From Dioscorea cayenensis subsp. rotundata (Eukaryota > Streptophyta > Magnoliopsida > Dioscoreales > Dioscoreaceae), in assembly GCF_009730915.1 (NCBI RefSeq), contig NC_052489.1, positions 23,057,916-23,121,915 of the forward strand: a DNA stretch of 64,000 nt. Direction: 5' to 3'. Below the pieces are notes generated by a model. It searched no databases. It was not told the origin of the DNA and worked only from the letters and a program-made list of their open reading frames with translations. The translations under genes were made by a program, and so were the position numbers. Positions 22,330-33,345 of the stretch are shown here, piece after piece; position 1 is the first letter of the stretch, and each line of letters begins with the position of its first letter.

Positions 22330-25300
22330 TGTAATGCCCCGAACTCAGCCCGGTCAGACCCAGTGCCCGGACAAACTGCCGCAGACCCATAGGATATGAA
22401 CCCAGTAGACCTCTAAGGACTCAGAACCTAATTCAGGATAGGCAAAACAATAACAAACCAACTGAGTTATAAGATTAATACAGACTTTATAGAGTATATG
22501 CTAGAATACAAAAAGTCCAAAATATAAAATACAAGAATACAGGGACAGATAAAGATAAGAACACAAATCTTACAACAGAACAAGACAACACCTACAGACA
22601 GTCTTTTAAGGTCTACATTGGTTTATCACTCTTGATTTGAAAAGGATTTAAAACAAATCCAAGAGCTCACTAGCCCAATAAGTAATCTAAAAATTGTTTA
22701 AAAACAACAGGGATAATAATTATATATATTCAAAATTATTATATTCTGATTAAAAGGATTTGCAACAGGGATAATAATTTTGTAACAGGATTAATAATTA
22801 TTGGCATAATTAATCAGAATATCCAGGACAAGCATTCACATCTCAGAAATACACATTATTTCCCACAAAGCCAATGTCAAAAGCATAACAAAACATATCA
22901 ACTTTCATAAAGTATTTCGATCCCTATATGTCAATATGTTCAAAAACGTTTCTGTCCAAATGGCAAGAATAATACAATAACACGTGAAGCTTTGCAAGTT
23001 GATTGAAACATTTCTTTAGACAATAAAACCAAATAACATTAAATTCACTGTAATATCCACAATCCAGAAGAACATGCCATTCAGAAATGAAAACCTTTTG
23101 TCTTCATAACCATAAATATCAAAAGCATACTTATACAAGTGAGAGGTTTTACAAACCATTTCTAAAAGTAGATGCCGATATATATATATATATATTGATT
23201 TAATCTTGCTTACAAATATAATAATTTGCCAGAAATGAGCATGGGTCTCCAAAACATAATTATTTTCCAAATAGACTAAACCAAAAAATTTCAGAAATGT
23301 GATTCAAAAATATTCTGGATTTCCATAATAATATCAGTCTCCAAAATCATAATTTAAACAAAATGCAGAGTAAGATATTCTAATAAAAGAATATTTCCAA
23401 ATATGTCATTCACCAAAATTTAAAACCCAGAAATGTGACCTCAGAAATACAAAAACTTCAAAGAAGGACAAAAAGTTTGTCTTTGCAGAAAATCAAAGTC
23501 AAAAGAGCAAAGCAGAAAGTAACATATTCCAAAATATGTCTCCAAATTCACTATAGCTGCCAGAGATCATTTGTTTACCCTTGGTGACCCAAGCCAGAAT
23601 AACATAAGTTATTTATTTACCCTCATTGACCCGAGACTGAATATCAGATGATTGTTAATTATTTCACCGAACGGACACGGTGCAAAACTACAGTCTCATT
23701 TTTTCAGAATTTTTTGTCAATAGGTGAAGGTTTAACCCCCTACTGACAGGGTTGCATATCGCTCATTTAAAGGCCAAAACATTCAAATGCAAAATATTTG
23801 CAGAGTACAAGTTCAGAAATTTCTAAATTCCTCAAGTTCATATATACTTAAAAATACCAATAAATATTAAGATCTCACTTTAGGGAAAATAATAGATAAC
23901 CAAAAATGAAATATAAAAATTTAAGAAGCCAAAATATCTAAAATTATTCAAAATACAAGCTCATTCAAAACTAAAGTAAAATGATTAAATAAATAAATAA
24001 TGGAAATAGCTAAATCAATCCAAATGATAGAAGAATCACCAACCCACGGCTGCAAACAAGTGAAGTTTAGAAATGTTGAAGTAATCATTTGAATGTAATC
24101 ACACCCTTAGTATAAATAATAAATCAATAACCAAGTTAAAATTCAGTACCAATCATTTAATTAACATCACGCCAAGGTAGATTTACTAAGTCAAAAAACT
24201 AAATTAAAACAATTAATTAAAGAAATACCTCAAAAATACATATTTTAGATATATAATTTCAATATTAACAAAAATAACATATATTCGAAATAAATAACAA
24301 AATACTAGATAATTATTTTGCCAAATAAAATAATTTCTCAAATACTAAAAATATGGAGTTATCGGTGGATTACTTACCTCAAAAATTCTCTACTCCAATA
24401 CACAATGCGATGACCCAAAGTCACTTCTTAAATGGTCTTATAACCCAAGGATTGGCAACCATTACAACTCAAAAAATCATGAACCAATCAAAACATAAAA
24501 TGAACACCATAAACTAGGGTTGTTGGTCATCATTAAGGAAACTACCTAAGATCACCCAAGGACTATAGGGTCACTTTCAAATGCAAAAACACGTATTCTA
24601 AAGTTGCAGAAATTAAAAGGTGAGTGTGTTCTTCTATGCATGCACCAGTTGGCCCTTAAGCATGCTTGAAAGAAAACAGGGAGACATGCAAGTCAACCAA
24701 AGTTACATGCATATGGTCACACCACATGAGAGCTTGCATCTCCAAGCTTGAGTTTCCCAAGATTGGATTTTCTAAAGAGTTCAAAAACACTACAAAGGCA
24801 GCAGGTTTTCACTAAATTCACATGTCAAACATTTTTTTGTCTTAAACAATAATCATCAACCTTCTCCAATATGGAATTTAATCCATAATAGCAACCACAA
24901 AATAAAGATGAAAACTCAACAACAACAATAATGCCACAAAGGGATCTCATAGTTGTCATCACCACTAGTCCAAAAAATCTTGAACTTCATACTAGGAGAA
25001 ATACATTCTTGTAATTATGCATATCAAAATGGTTGCAGATTTTGCATATGTTTAAAAATGTAACGGTTTTACTTAAACATTAAATGCTCACTAACAAAGT
25101 ATAACCCTCATGTCTTTATCATCATAATTCCATCCCATCTTTCTATATCTCCAGCAATGGACACCAATGAAGCAAAAGTAGAAACCCACCATGCTCTATA
25201 TTTATTGAAATCAAGCATCTTCCAATATTCACATGTCCAAAACCAAACCATTCTATAACAAAGAGATCATTGTATCAAAGTCATGCTAGCATAAATCTGA

Positions 25301-25650
25301 CAAATTCAGAGGATCCTATACTCACCATTCAATCAAGTTTCAACTCCGGAGCTTCGCCTGATTTTCAATCTCTCAATCTGTGTGTGTGTGTGTGTGCAGA
25401 ACACCTGAAGAAGGATGCTAATCTCTCCCTAATACAAGCTAGCCACACTAATTAATGAAACAAGGCGTTGACATTAAGATGGCAACAAAAACTCTATAAA
25501 ATAAGGCTTAATTCAAGGGTTTTGCATGGAAAGAAGGCCAGGAATCAGCTTAAAAAACTTTTACAAATGAAAGGAGATGCCGAACCTTCATACCAAAGGA
25601 GAACATATGTAAATTTTAGATTTAAATCACATGCGGAAAGCACATTTTGT
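22330..25650. mobile_element. LTR-like sequence, boundaries incomplete
   Basis: Begins TGTAATGCCCCGAACTCAGCC, the style of the Gypsy LTR ends elsewhere in this window (TGTCACGCCCCGG...). It then runs for about 3.3 kb without coding capacity, like the other long LTRs here. The right end and a target duplication (CTATA precedes the left end) could not be found, so it may be a truncated LTR or several nested pieces. It includes an (AT)n run at 23,178-23,195 and a (TG)n run at 25,380-25,397. Confidence 0.45.
25380..25397. repeat. (TG)n microsatellite
   Basis: Nine GT units followed by GCAG. Confidence 0.85.
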
Positions 25651-25799
25651 GTAATACCCTTATAACCCATAAATTTACTAATGAAATCCACACTTACCCT
25701 AGCATCTATATGGGTACCATCAACAAATCAATGCAATCCTATGAACTAAAAGTCAATTAGGCCGTTCAAGTAAAAATCTTCCTAAGTTTAAAAAAATGG

Positions 25800-26304
25800 T
25801 GAATGAAGTACTTCACACCTTGAAGAAAGGATAAAAATTTGGGTTGCGTTCTATATCGGGATATATTGATGTGCCCGGTTGTTTGACAAACAAATCTCTA
25901 ATGCTAGACATTATTAAAATATCTGCTTCCGTCGCACCTGATCGAACAAAATCAATCCTCATTCCCCTATTCTTAGCATGGTGCCCGACTATGTGTAAGA
26001 ATAATGCCACTTGTTCCTCTACTACGGCATGGATACTATCCCTCAAGTGACCACGCTCCTTTAGTATAGTGCAAAGTTTAAAAAAAGTGTCCTTAGACAT
26101 CCTTATGTATTCAACACAATTATGAACTTCTCCATCTAATATTCGAGCCATGTGTGCATTTCGGTGAATATCTCTAAAGGTGGAAGCCTCTTGAGGTAGA
26201 ACATGTTATCTTTGTCGGTTAGACAACATTGCTAAAATGACGACAATGGCTACAAACACAGAGGTGTCGATGTAGATTAATTCGGATATATTGTCATTAG
26301 CCAT
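25800..26304 (-). pseudogene. PIF/Harbinger transposase fragment (N-terminal domain)
   Basis: Reads from an ATG at 26304, through a stop near 26,210, into an open stretch (26,151-25,813). That stretch has the conserved N-terminal motif of plant PIF/Harbinger-type nucleases: ECxRMSKDTFFKLC-like (YIRMSKDTFFKLCTILKER), then VEEQVALFLHIVGHHAKNR. The DDE catalytic part is missing. The frame is broken at least once, so the fragment is inactive. The insertion of the Gypsy element at 26,694 lies just upstream of it. Confidence 0.75.
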
Positions 26305-26693
26305 TATGAACCTACATTGAAGCGCGAAGAAATTTTATATTATACACAATTCAGATAGATTTTATATTAACCTAGCAGTTAACCATTTAGATATCATGTG
26401 CTGAAATGCCTTAATAAATCAATACAATACATATATGAGATAGAATATTGAAAACATGCTTTGCGTAGCTTGAGAAAAATATGAAATAGAGATATTGTTG
26501 TAACAAAAGAATTTGCAAGAGGTGAAAACATGCATAGCTGCAAGTTAATAGTTGCACCCCATGAATAAGAATAAAAAAATATAATACTTTTAAACATCTA
26601 GATGCACTTTTTAGGCCCTTTTAACAAATTATCATAATTGAGAAAGCTATTAAACATAATAAAAAGCAATTAGAAAATCTACATGTACGATAA
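26305..26693. other. Spacer between the PIF relic and a Gypsy element
   Basis: AT-rich, no gene seen. It probably belongs to the 5' region of the PIF/Harbinger relic. Confidence 0.4.
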
Positions 26694-27240
26694 TGATGCG
26701 GGGCGTATTGAGGAGCAAGCCTGTCTCTTTCTGGACAAATTGGATATGGCCTAATAAGGGTATTCTGGTAATTTTTCAAGCGGTGGAGTTTTGGTTTTTA
26801 AGGGTCTCACTTGAAGGAAAACGGGTCAACGAGCACAAGTCACTATCTTTGCTTGTGGGTCATGCCAGTTTTCAGCTGAATTCCATCATCTTGGCCTCGA
26901 AAACAACAATTTTGCTATTATAGAAAAGATATGATTTTATTATATCTTAGGCTAGAAATTTTTGATTTGTAAGACGTTTGTGGCAGTAGTCTTTATTAAG
27001 CCTTTTTATTTCTTGCTGAAATTTGATAATTTACCATTTTTGGTATATTTTCATATTTTTAGTTGCCTATTTATTGTAAGCCTACGGGTAAGAGTGAAAC
27101 AGTTTTGTGATCATCATTTTCATTGAGTAATAAGATTTTACTATTTCCCAATCCAGGTTATTGTTGATCAACAGGTGTTGGAAGGCTTGCTATCGGGTAT
27201 TCATGCTCGAATCAACTGTCTCAAGTATACCGCTACATCA
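26694..27240 (+). repeat. 5' LTR of the pol-deleted Gypsy element
   Basis: 547 bp, TGATG...CATCA ends, closely matching the 3' LTR. Confidence 0.9.
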
Positions 27241-27259
27241 GTTTGGTACTAGAGCCAAA

Positions 27260-28674
27260 TCGATTATGCCACCGCGAGGACGAGGAACAGGTCCCTCTAT
27301 GCAAAGGATGGAGGAGATATACGATTGTGATGACGATGCTAGATTGAGCAGCGAGTTAGCCGTCTCTTAGGCCATCGGGTGGAGTGGATGATGGAGGATT
27401 TGACTGAATGGTTTACCCAAATGATGGGTAGCGTCAATCAAGGGCATGTCTCCGAAAGCGGGAGTGACGGTACCATTGAAGATAATGGCTACTTTGCTGA
27501 CATTGCCATGGTAGGGCGACGAGGATGGCAAGATCGTGGGGGTGACACTCGACACCACCACAATGAAGACAGACGGTGGGAATCTGGCATGCGGATTAAG
27601 ATTCCTAAATTTCATTATGGTCTGTAGGCGGAAGAATTCCTTGACTGGCTGACTACAGCTGAGAAAGTTTTGGAGTTCAAGGAGGTCCCCAAGGATAGGA
27701 GGGTTCCATTGGTAGCAATAAGGCTTCGTGGTCCCGCAACTGCATAATGGCAACAACTGAAATTAAATCGTAGTAGGCTAGGCAAGTACAAGATTAATTC
27801 TTGGGAGAAGATGAAGAAGTACATGCGCTCAAATTTCTTGCCCTACAACTACCAGCATTTGATTTTTCAGCTGTTTGCACAATCTTCGCCAAGGCACGCA
27901 CTCCGTGGAAGAGTATACAACGGAGTTCTATCAGTTGATGGTTCAGAATGAGATTCAAGAGTCAACAGACCAGTTGGTGGCGCGGTACATGGGATGATTG
28001 CGAGTCCAGATTTAGGAGACCGTCAACTTGTTTGACCCGATCTCTGTCTTGTCCACACACCAGTAAGCATTAATTATCGAATGTCAACATCGGCGCTCAG
28101 CCCCTATAAGCTCAAGGGTGACACCGGGTGACAATCGACCAATTGGCGTCAATCCGGCTGGCGTAACTCAAGGAGGGGTTACAACGGACCGACCTGTAGG
28201 TACCACAACTGTGAGGGGAGCTAATAGCACAATCTAGTGTTTTAGTTTTGGAGAAAAAGGGCATCGTCAAGTGAACTGTAAGAAGATGGGCAAGAGAATT
28301 ATGTTGGCCGAGGAGGAAGAAGACACAACCGATGTAGGCCTGTTGGTGTTTGATGAAGGTGACCTCGATGAGGAGGTAGTTGAGGAAGACATCACGAGTG
28401 CCCTAGTTTTACGCAGATCTTGTTTGACACCACGAGCTACCGAAGATCACTGGTTGAGAACTAACATCTTCCAGACCACCTGCACACTCCTAGGTAAGGT
28501 TTGTCGCTTTGTGATTGATGGAGGTAGTTGTGCAACTGAAGAGGCAATCTTAGAGATTGTGAAGGCAATTATAGCTGAATTCAAAAACATATGTCCTGAA
28601 GAACTACTTGATAAGCTACCACCATTAAGTGATGTTCAACATCAGATTGGTGTGGGCCTTCCAAATCAAGGGTG
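27260..28674 (+). pseudogene. Gypsy Gag with protease/RT remnant, broken
   Basis: Starts MPPRGRGTGPSMQRM. After frame changes near 27,360, a stop at 27,625 and another near 27,747, it carries the Gypsy Gag core (PKFHYGL, EEFLDWLTTAEKVLEFKEV, SWEKMKKYMRSNFLPYNYQ). A zinc knuckle near 28,236-28,285 reads CFSFGEKGHRQVNC, with Phe in place of the second Cys. An open frame at 28,271-28,675 then passes a protease-like VCRFVIDGGSC and jumps straight to the segment that normally precedes RT (FKNICPEELLDKLPPLSDVQHQI), where it ends. The lost middle explains why the element is non-autonomous. Confidence 0.82.
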
Positions 28675-28697
28675 AATTCTGTTCAACCTAGGGAGAA

Positions 28698-29277
28698 TGA
28701 TGCGGGGCGTATTGAGGAGCAAGCCTGTGTCTTTCTGGACAAATTGGACATGGCCTAATAAGGGTATTCTGGTAATTTTTGAACTAGTGGAGTTTTGGTT
28801 TTTAAGGGTCTCACTTGAAGGAAAACGAGTCAACGAGCACAATTCACTAGCTTTGCTTGTGATCCATGCCAGTTTTCGGTAGTATTCCATCATCTTGGCC
28901 TCGAAAGTAGCAATTTTGCCATTTTAGGAAAGATATGATTTCATTATATCTTAGGCTAGAAATCTTTAATTTGTAAGCCGTTTGTGGCGGTAGTCTTTAT
29001 TTGTTAAGCCTTTTTATTTCTTGCTGAAATTTGAGAATTTACCATTTTTGGTATATTTTCAAATTATCTCCTTTTTAGGGTTATTTTCATATTTTTAGTT
29101 CGTCTATTTATTGTAACCCTACGAATAAGAGTAAAAAAGTTTTGTGATCATCATTTTCATTGAGTAATAAGATTTTACTCTTTTTCAATCCTGGTTATCG
29201 TTGATCAATAGGTGTTGGAAGTCTTGCTATCGGGTATTCGTGCGTGAATCAACTGTCTCAAGTATATCGCTGCATCA
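28698..29277 (+). repeat. 3' LTR of the pol-deleted Gypsy element
   Basis: 580 bp. It matches the 5' LTR except for scattered changes and ~31 extra bases near 29,052-29,082, bounded by ATTTTCA words. Confidence 0.9.
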
Positions 29278-30480
29278 TATAATCATCCAAAGAAAGAAAA
29301 TTTATGTCACAACATGGTAATAGATGGTACCACAGCATATACCTTGTATGGTACAGATTAACCATGTACTTGGGTATTAAAACTAGGCGTCACAACTAGA
29401 TTGGTTTATTTCCAAGATTTATGGTTTTTAATGCTTAACACATACTACTTCAATTATTAACAAATTAAGAGGGCGTTTGCCCTTGGTGAATGCTTATCTA
29501 AAATAATTCTCAATAAGAAAATCCACTCCTCTAACTTTCGCCTATTAATTTGTGAGAAACTTCATCCACATTTCTGTTAACTCAAAGTAAATTTGCCCAA
29601 TCACAAACGAGAATAAACATATGGGAAACCTTCATGTAATGGAGCCAAATGTACTAATAAGATTCACGAAAGTAGCAGACAACAAATCCATACATTATTC
29701 AAGAAAACCGATAAAAAAAAATTAAAAAAACAAATAAAGATAAGAAAAGGATAGAATCATTTTTTTAAAAAAAAGAAAAGATAATTAAAAATAAAAAAAT
29801 AAAAGAATAAATCATTCTTGAGACTCCCTAACAAATCATTTAAAAAGATCAATCTAAGTAAATAATAAGATTTGGGAAGAATTAGTAAAGATAAGAAAAT
29901 GATAGAATCATTGAAAGCAAAAAAAAAATAAAAATAAAGAAAAGATAATTAAAAACAAAAAAGGAAAACAATAAATCCAATCTTGAGACTCCCTAATAAA
30001 TCATTTAAAAAGATCGATCAAACTCAATGAGAAGATTTAGGAAGAATGAATTATAACAGATTTCTAAAATTAAACAAATAAAAATTTAAAATTTCCAATC
30101 TTGAGCACATTACCCTTGTGATAAACCATTAGCCACGCCCTTCAGCATTAACAAAGACTTCACCAGCAGGTAGCATTATTTTCTAAAATTATGGGTGTTC
30201 AATGCTTAGCACAAACGACCACCAATGATTAATTCATTAAGTGGTTGTTTGCTAATACTGTATGATTAACTATTAAACAAATTCATTCTCTCTCTCTCTC
30301 TCTCTCTCACAGACATATGCAGAGCACACAAGAAAAGAATTGATAATAGCAGTAATCTAAAGTCATGGGAGAATATCTGTAGAACAAAAGCTGAGGAAGA
30401 AAATGATAGAACAACTTCAATCACTATGGCTTCACCAACGTTTATAATATTCACCTACATATAATAGAAGTATATGCATC
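29278..30480. other. AT-rich spacer with a tandem duplication
   Basis: No gene. A ~150-bp unit (…GATAAGAAAA.GATAGAATCATT … CTTGAGACTCCCTAA.AAATCATTTAAAAAGATC…) occurs twice in tandem at about 29,738-29,885 and 29,889-30,050. A (TC)n run lies at 30,284-30,309. Confidence 0.6.
29738..30050. repeat. Two-copy tandem duplication, ~150-bp unit
   Basis: Both units contain AGACTCCCTAA(C/T)AAATCATTTAAAAAGATC and GATTT(G/A)GGAAGAAT in the same order and spacing. Confidence 0.75.
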
Positions 30481-30506
30481 GGAAATCAGATTTTGGCTAT
30501 CACGGG

Positions 30507-30840
30507 AGAGATCTAACCTAAAACAAAATCAGAGATCACCAGGATGACCATTCTTAAGATCCACCGGAAGAGAGGAAAAGTTTACAGGGTTTGTGAGATC
30601 CACCGAAGGAGAGATCTGACTTGAAACAAAATCTCAAAGACCACCGGGATGACATCCTGTATTCATGAGATCCACCTGAAGAGAGGGAGAGATTTTAGGG
30701 TTTGTGAGATCGACCGGCGGAGAAATTTAACCTGAAAATAAATCAGAGACCACCAGTTTGACGCCCTGTATTATTGAGATCAACCAAAAGAGAGAAGAGA
30801 TTTTAGGGCTTGTGAGATCCACCGGAAGATGGAGTTCTCC
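30507..30840. repeat. Three tandem copies of a ~105-115-bp unit
   Basis: Units start near 30,511, 30,615 and 30,727. Each has the order CCTGAAA(A/C)AAATC-AGAGACCACC-GATGACnnCCT-GAGATC(C/A)ACC-AAGAGAG-TTTAGGG(T/C)TTGTGAGATC(C/G)ACCG. GC content and period are unlike the flanks. Short satellite-like arrays of this kind are common near the ends of DNA transposons, but no owner element was identified. Confidence 0.75.
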
Positions 30841-30890
30841 AACTGTAGAAAAAGTTTTGGAAGGGGGGAAGTGGGCTTTTATATGTGGCT

Positions 30891-30934
30891 CACTTCCCTC
30901 ATTTCAGTGTAGAAATACTGAAGTGAGGGAAGTG
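30891..30934. repeat. Near-perfect hairpin: 18-bp stem, 8-nt loop
   Basis: CACTTCCCTCATTTCAGT at 30,891-30,908 pairs with ACTGAAGTGAGGGAAGTG at 30,917-30,934 with one G:T mismatch, around the loop GTAGAAAT. Confidence 0.85.
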
Positions 30935-30993
30935 GTGCTTTCACCATTTCAACACAAAATAACATCAAAAACAAGGAAAATCGGTTCATTTTC

Positions 30994-33159
30994 TGTAAGA
31001 AATGCTACTTTTATTGACCAACCTTGACTGGAGAACTTTGATGTCTTTGACCGAGTTTGACTGAAGAATCCCAAGCTGTCCTCACTTGTCAGCTTTCTTC
31101 CTAAATTTGTGGATCTAGTCGGCTGTTTTTTGAGTTGGAGCTGCTTTTAGAGAGCTAGGTCTGAAGGCATGCTCTTCTTCAATCTTGAAAGCTCTCTCTT
31201 TCTCCTTGGAAGAAGTCTAAAGCTTGGATTTTGGAGGAAGGATCTCTTCACCGGCAAGCTTAGAGGTAGGCTTAACCCTGTAGAATTCTGAAAACTTTCT
31301 TGCCTTGTTTTGTTTGTTTGATGTTTGATTGTTGATAGTTGATGTATGAGATTGTGTTATTGCTTTCAAAGCAAATATGTGTGTATATCATTTGTTTTGT
31401 TGGTATTAAAGCATGCATTTCTATCTCTCTTGTTTTGAGCATATTGAATCCATGAATTCTTTGGGCATGTCCTGCAAGGGTGGATTATAGTTTTATCTTA
31501 AGTTATAGCTTTGAGTAAGCTTGTTGTCTTGAGTGAGTTTATGCATTTATTTGTGCATCTTTGTATATATATGTATATACATACATATATACGGTTGTAA
31601 ATATAAGATATAAGCAGACAACCAGAGTATTGACCCTTTCATTCTTCTTTTTGTTTACTTTATGATTATATATATTTATAATCATGCAATTAACGAGGTT
31701 CTGAGGGTTTGTTTGACCTGAAGCTTTTGAATTTTGATAAACCTGCAGCCTAGTTTGTTTCTTGAGGGTTCAATTAAAATTTTCTAAAAAGCATGGCATT
31801 TTTCTTAAATCATTCTTGTTAATGGTTGTAGGCATGATTTAGTTTTCTAATCATTCATGTTCTTGGTTATAATTCTGTTTATGCTTATTAATTGGTAGTA
31901 ATTAAATGTTCAAGCATAGCATCCTCATATCATGTATGATAGTTTGTTTTTTATATATAAAATTGTGAATGAGGTGTCGTGATGCTTTTTTTGGCCTAGA
32001 GATTCTGAATTTTGATTATCATGATGTGATTGTTAACTAAATCCTCATTGCTTAAGCTTGGTGTTAAAATGCTTGTTCTTTTATTATTGAGTGTTTTTAT
32101 CTAAGGTTGTGGTTTGAATGAGTGTTAATTCATCCTCTGGGCCTTTGGGTTGTTAGTCTAGGCTCGGCCTAGAACTTGTAATCTAAGTTAGAGTATTTTG
32201 GTTGGGTAGATCCTGTAGCGAGTCCAAATTCGCGGGATTTGTCAAACCCAATGTCGTAGCTCGGAGCCAGGTAGGCTCTCGTACTTGTTTAATTCTTCAT
32301 TTATTGGTGTGTGGTTAATTATTGAATTATTTAGCAATTTTATTTATTTATTTATTTACTTGTTTATTTATTTATTTATTTTGTTTTTGCATTATATATT
32401 CGGTATTTTCTCTGTTTGTACTTTGTATTTCTGCGGGTTTTTAGTACATCTCCATTCCTAGCTCGCCCAGATAGGAGTAAGTCCTAGCCATGTGCACATG
32501 TTTTCTGTAGTAGCGCTACCATTCGATTGCGGTCAAAGATCCGGCTTTGACTGTTGATATGCTGCATGTTCTGTTCCGACTTCACAATCGAAGATCCAGC
32601 CTCATGCTGTTGATTTCTGTTATTAGTCAGGGAGATGTACACGTCTATTTTCACGTATTTCTGAATTTTGAATCTGATTATTTTTGTATTCTGAGCATTT
32701 TCTAGTATTTTTGTATGGATTATATTATTCTGCAATATCTGTATTATTTTGGTATTTCTGCAATCCTACTGGGCCTTTATGGCTTATGCACTCTATGATT
32801 TCCTCTTTCGCAGGAGAAGATTAAGCCTAGGATCGGGGTTTATCTTGGAGTCGTCTTCCTATCTTTGGTTGTAGACCTTATAGTGAACTTTTCTGTGTGA
32901 GTAAGACTTGTATCTTGTCTGTATCTTTGGTTTGTAAACTGTATGTGTGGCACTGTTTTCTGTAGGGATGCTAAAACCCATATTTGTATTAACTCTATTA
33001 CTGTTGTTCTATTTGTAGTTCTGTATTATTGTTTTCTGTTCTGTTTGTTAGGGTTAACTCTAACCAGGTCAAATCTGAGGCCTGCCACCCAGTGGGGCCC
33101 AACCCTATTGGATGTGGCCGATCTGTCAGGGGACCCAACTGTGGGGCTGGGGCATAACA
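30994..33159 (+). mobile_element. Solo LTR of a Gypsy element, plus orientation
   Basis: Starts TGTAAGAAATG and ends GGGGCATAACA. The flanking 5-mers TTTTC and CTTTC match at 4 of 5 positions. No internal element region is present, so it is best read as a solo LTR left by recombination. Its last ~110 bp (GTTAACTC..ACCAGGTCAAATCTGAGGC...) are the reverse complement of the first bases of the LTRs at 33,346 and 38,321. It also carries the ~195-bp palindrome-ended module (32,445-32,639). Confidence 0.7.
32445..32639 (+). repeat. Conserved LTR module, copy 1
   Basis: Bounded by TACATCTCC and GGAGATGTA. Contains GTGCACATG, GTAGTAGCGCTACC and two GATCC(A/G)GC-type subrepeats. Homologous in reverse to the modules at 33,963, 38,829 and 46,334. 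Confidence 0.8.
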
Positions 33160-33345
33160 CTTTCCCCCACTTACACCTAAATAAACATCCCCTAAGTAGA
33201 ACATTGTACACTCATTGTACACTCATCAGTTTTGCACCATAACTTTTTCTTTTTTTAAGAAAAGAATTTATTTCAATCAAATCTACATGGAGAACATCAG
33301 ATATCAATAGAAGAGGATTAATTAAGAGCCGCTTCTCATCGTATA
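33160..33345 (-). mobile_element. LINE 3' end with poly(A), between two solo LTRs
   Basis: On the minus strand 33,345-33,250 reads GATATCTGATGTTCTCC... then TTGAAATAAATTC and an A-rich tail. This matches the 3' end of the LINE fragment at 16,840-16,932. It is cut on its 5' side by the solo LTR at 33,346. Confidence 0.6.

Larger units (their letters stand above)
26694..29277 (+). mobile_element. Pol-deleted (non-autonomous) Ty3/Gypsy LTR retrotransposon
   Basis: Two LTRs (26,694-27,240 and 28,698-29,277), both starting TGATGCGG and ending CATCA, flank a 1.46-kb interior. The flanks GATAA and TATAA agree at 4 of 5 bases, so this is a single insertion with one later change. The right LTR has ~31 extra bases. 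The primer-binding region directly after the left LTR reads TTTGGTACTAGAGCC, an altered form of the usual TGGTATCAGAGC. AGGGAGAA before the right LTR can serve as polypurine tract. Most of protease, and all of RT, RNase H and integrase except a short 5' remnant, are missing. Confidence 0.88.

Noticed and set aside
30507-30840. CRISPR-like regular repeats
   Set aside because: Units are ~110 bp, contiguous and diverged, with no spacers; plant nuclear context. A tandem repeat, not a CRISPR array.
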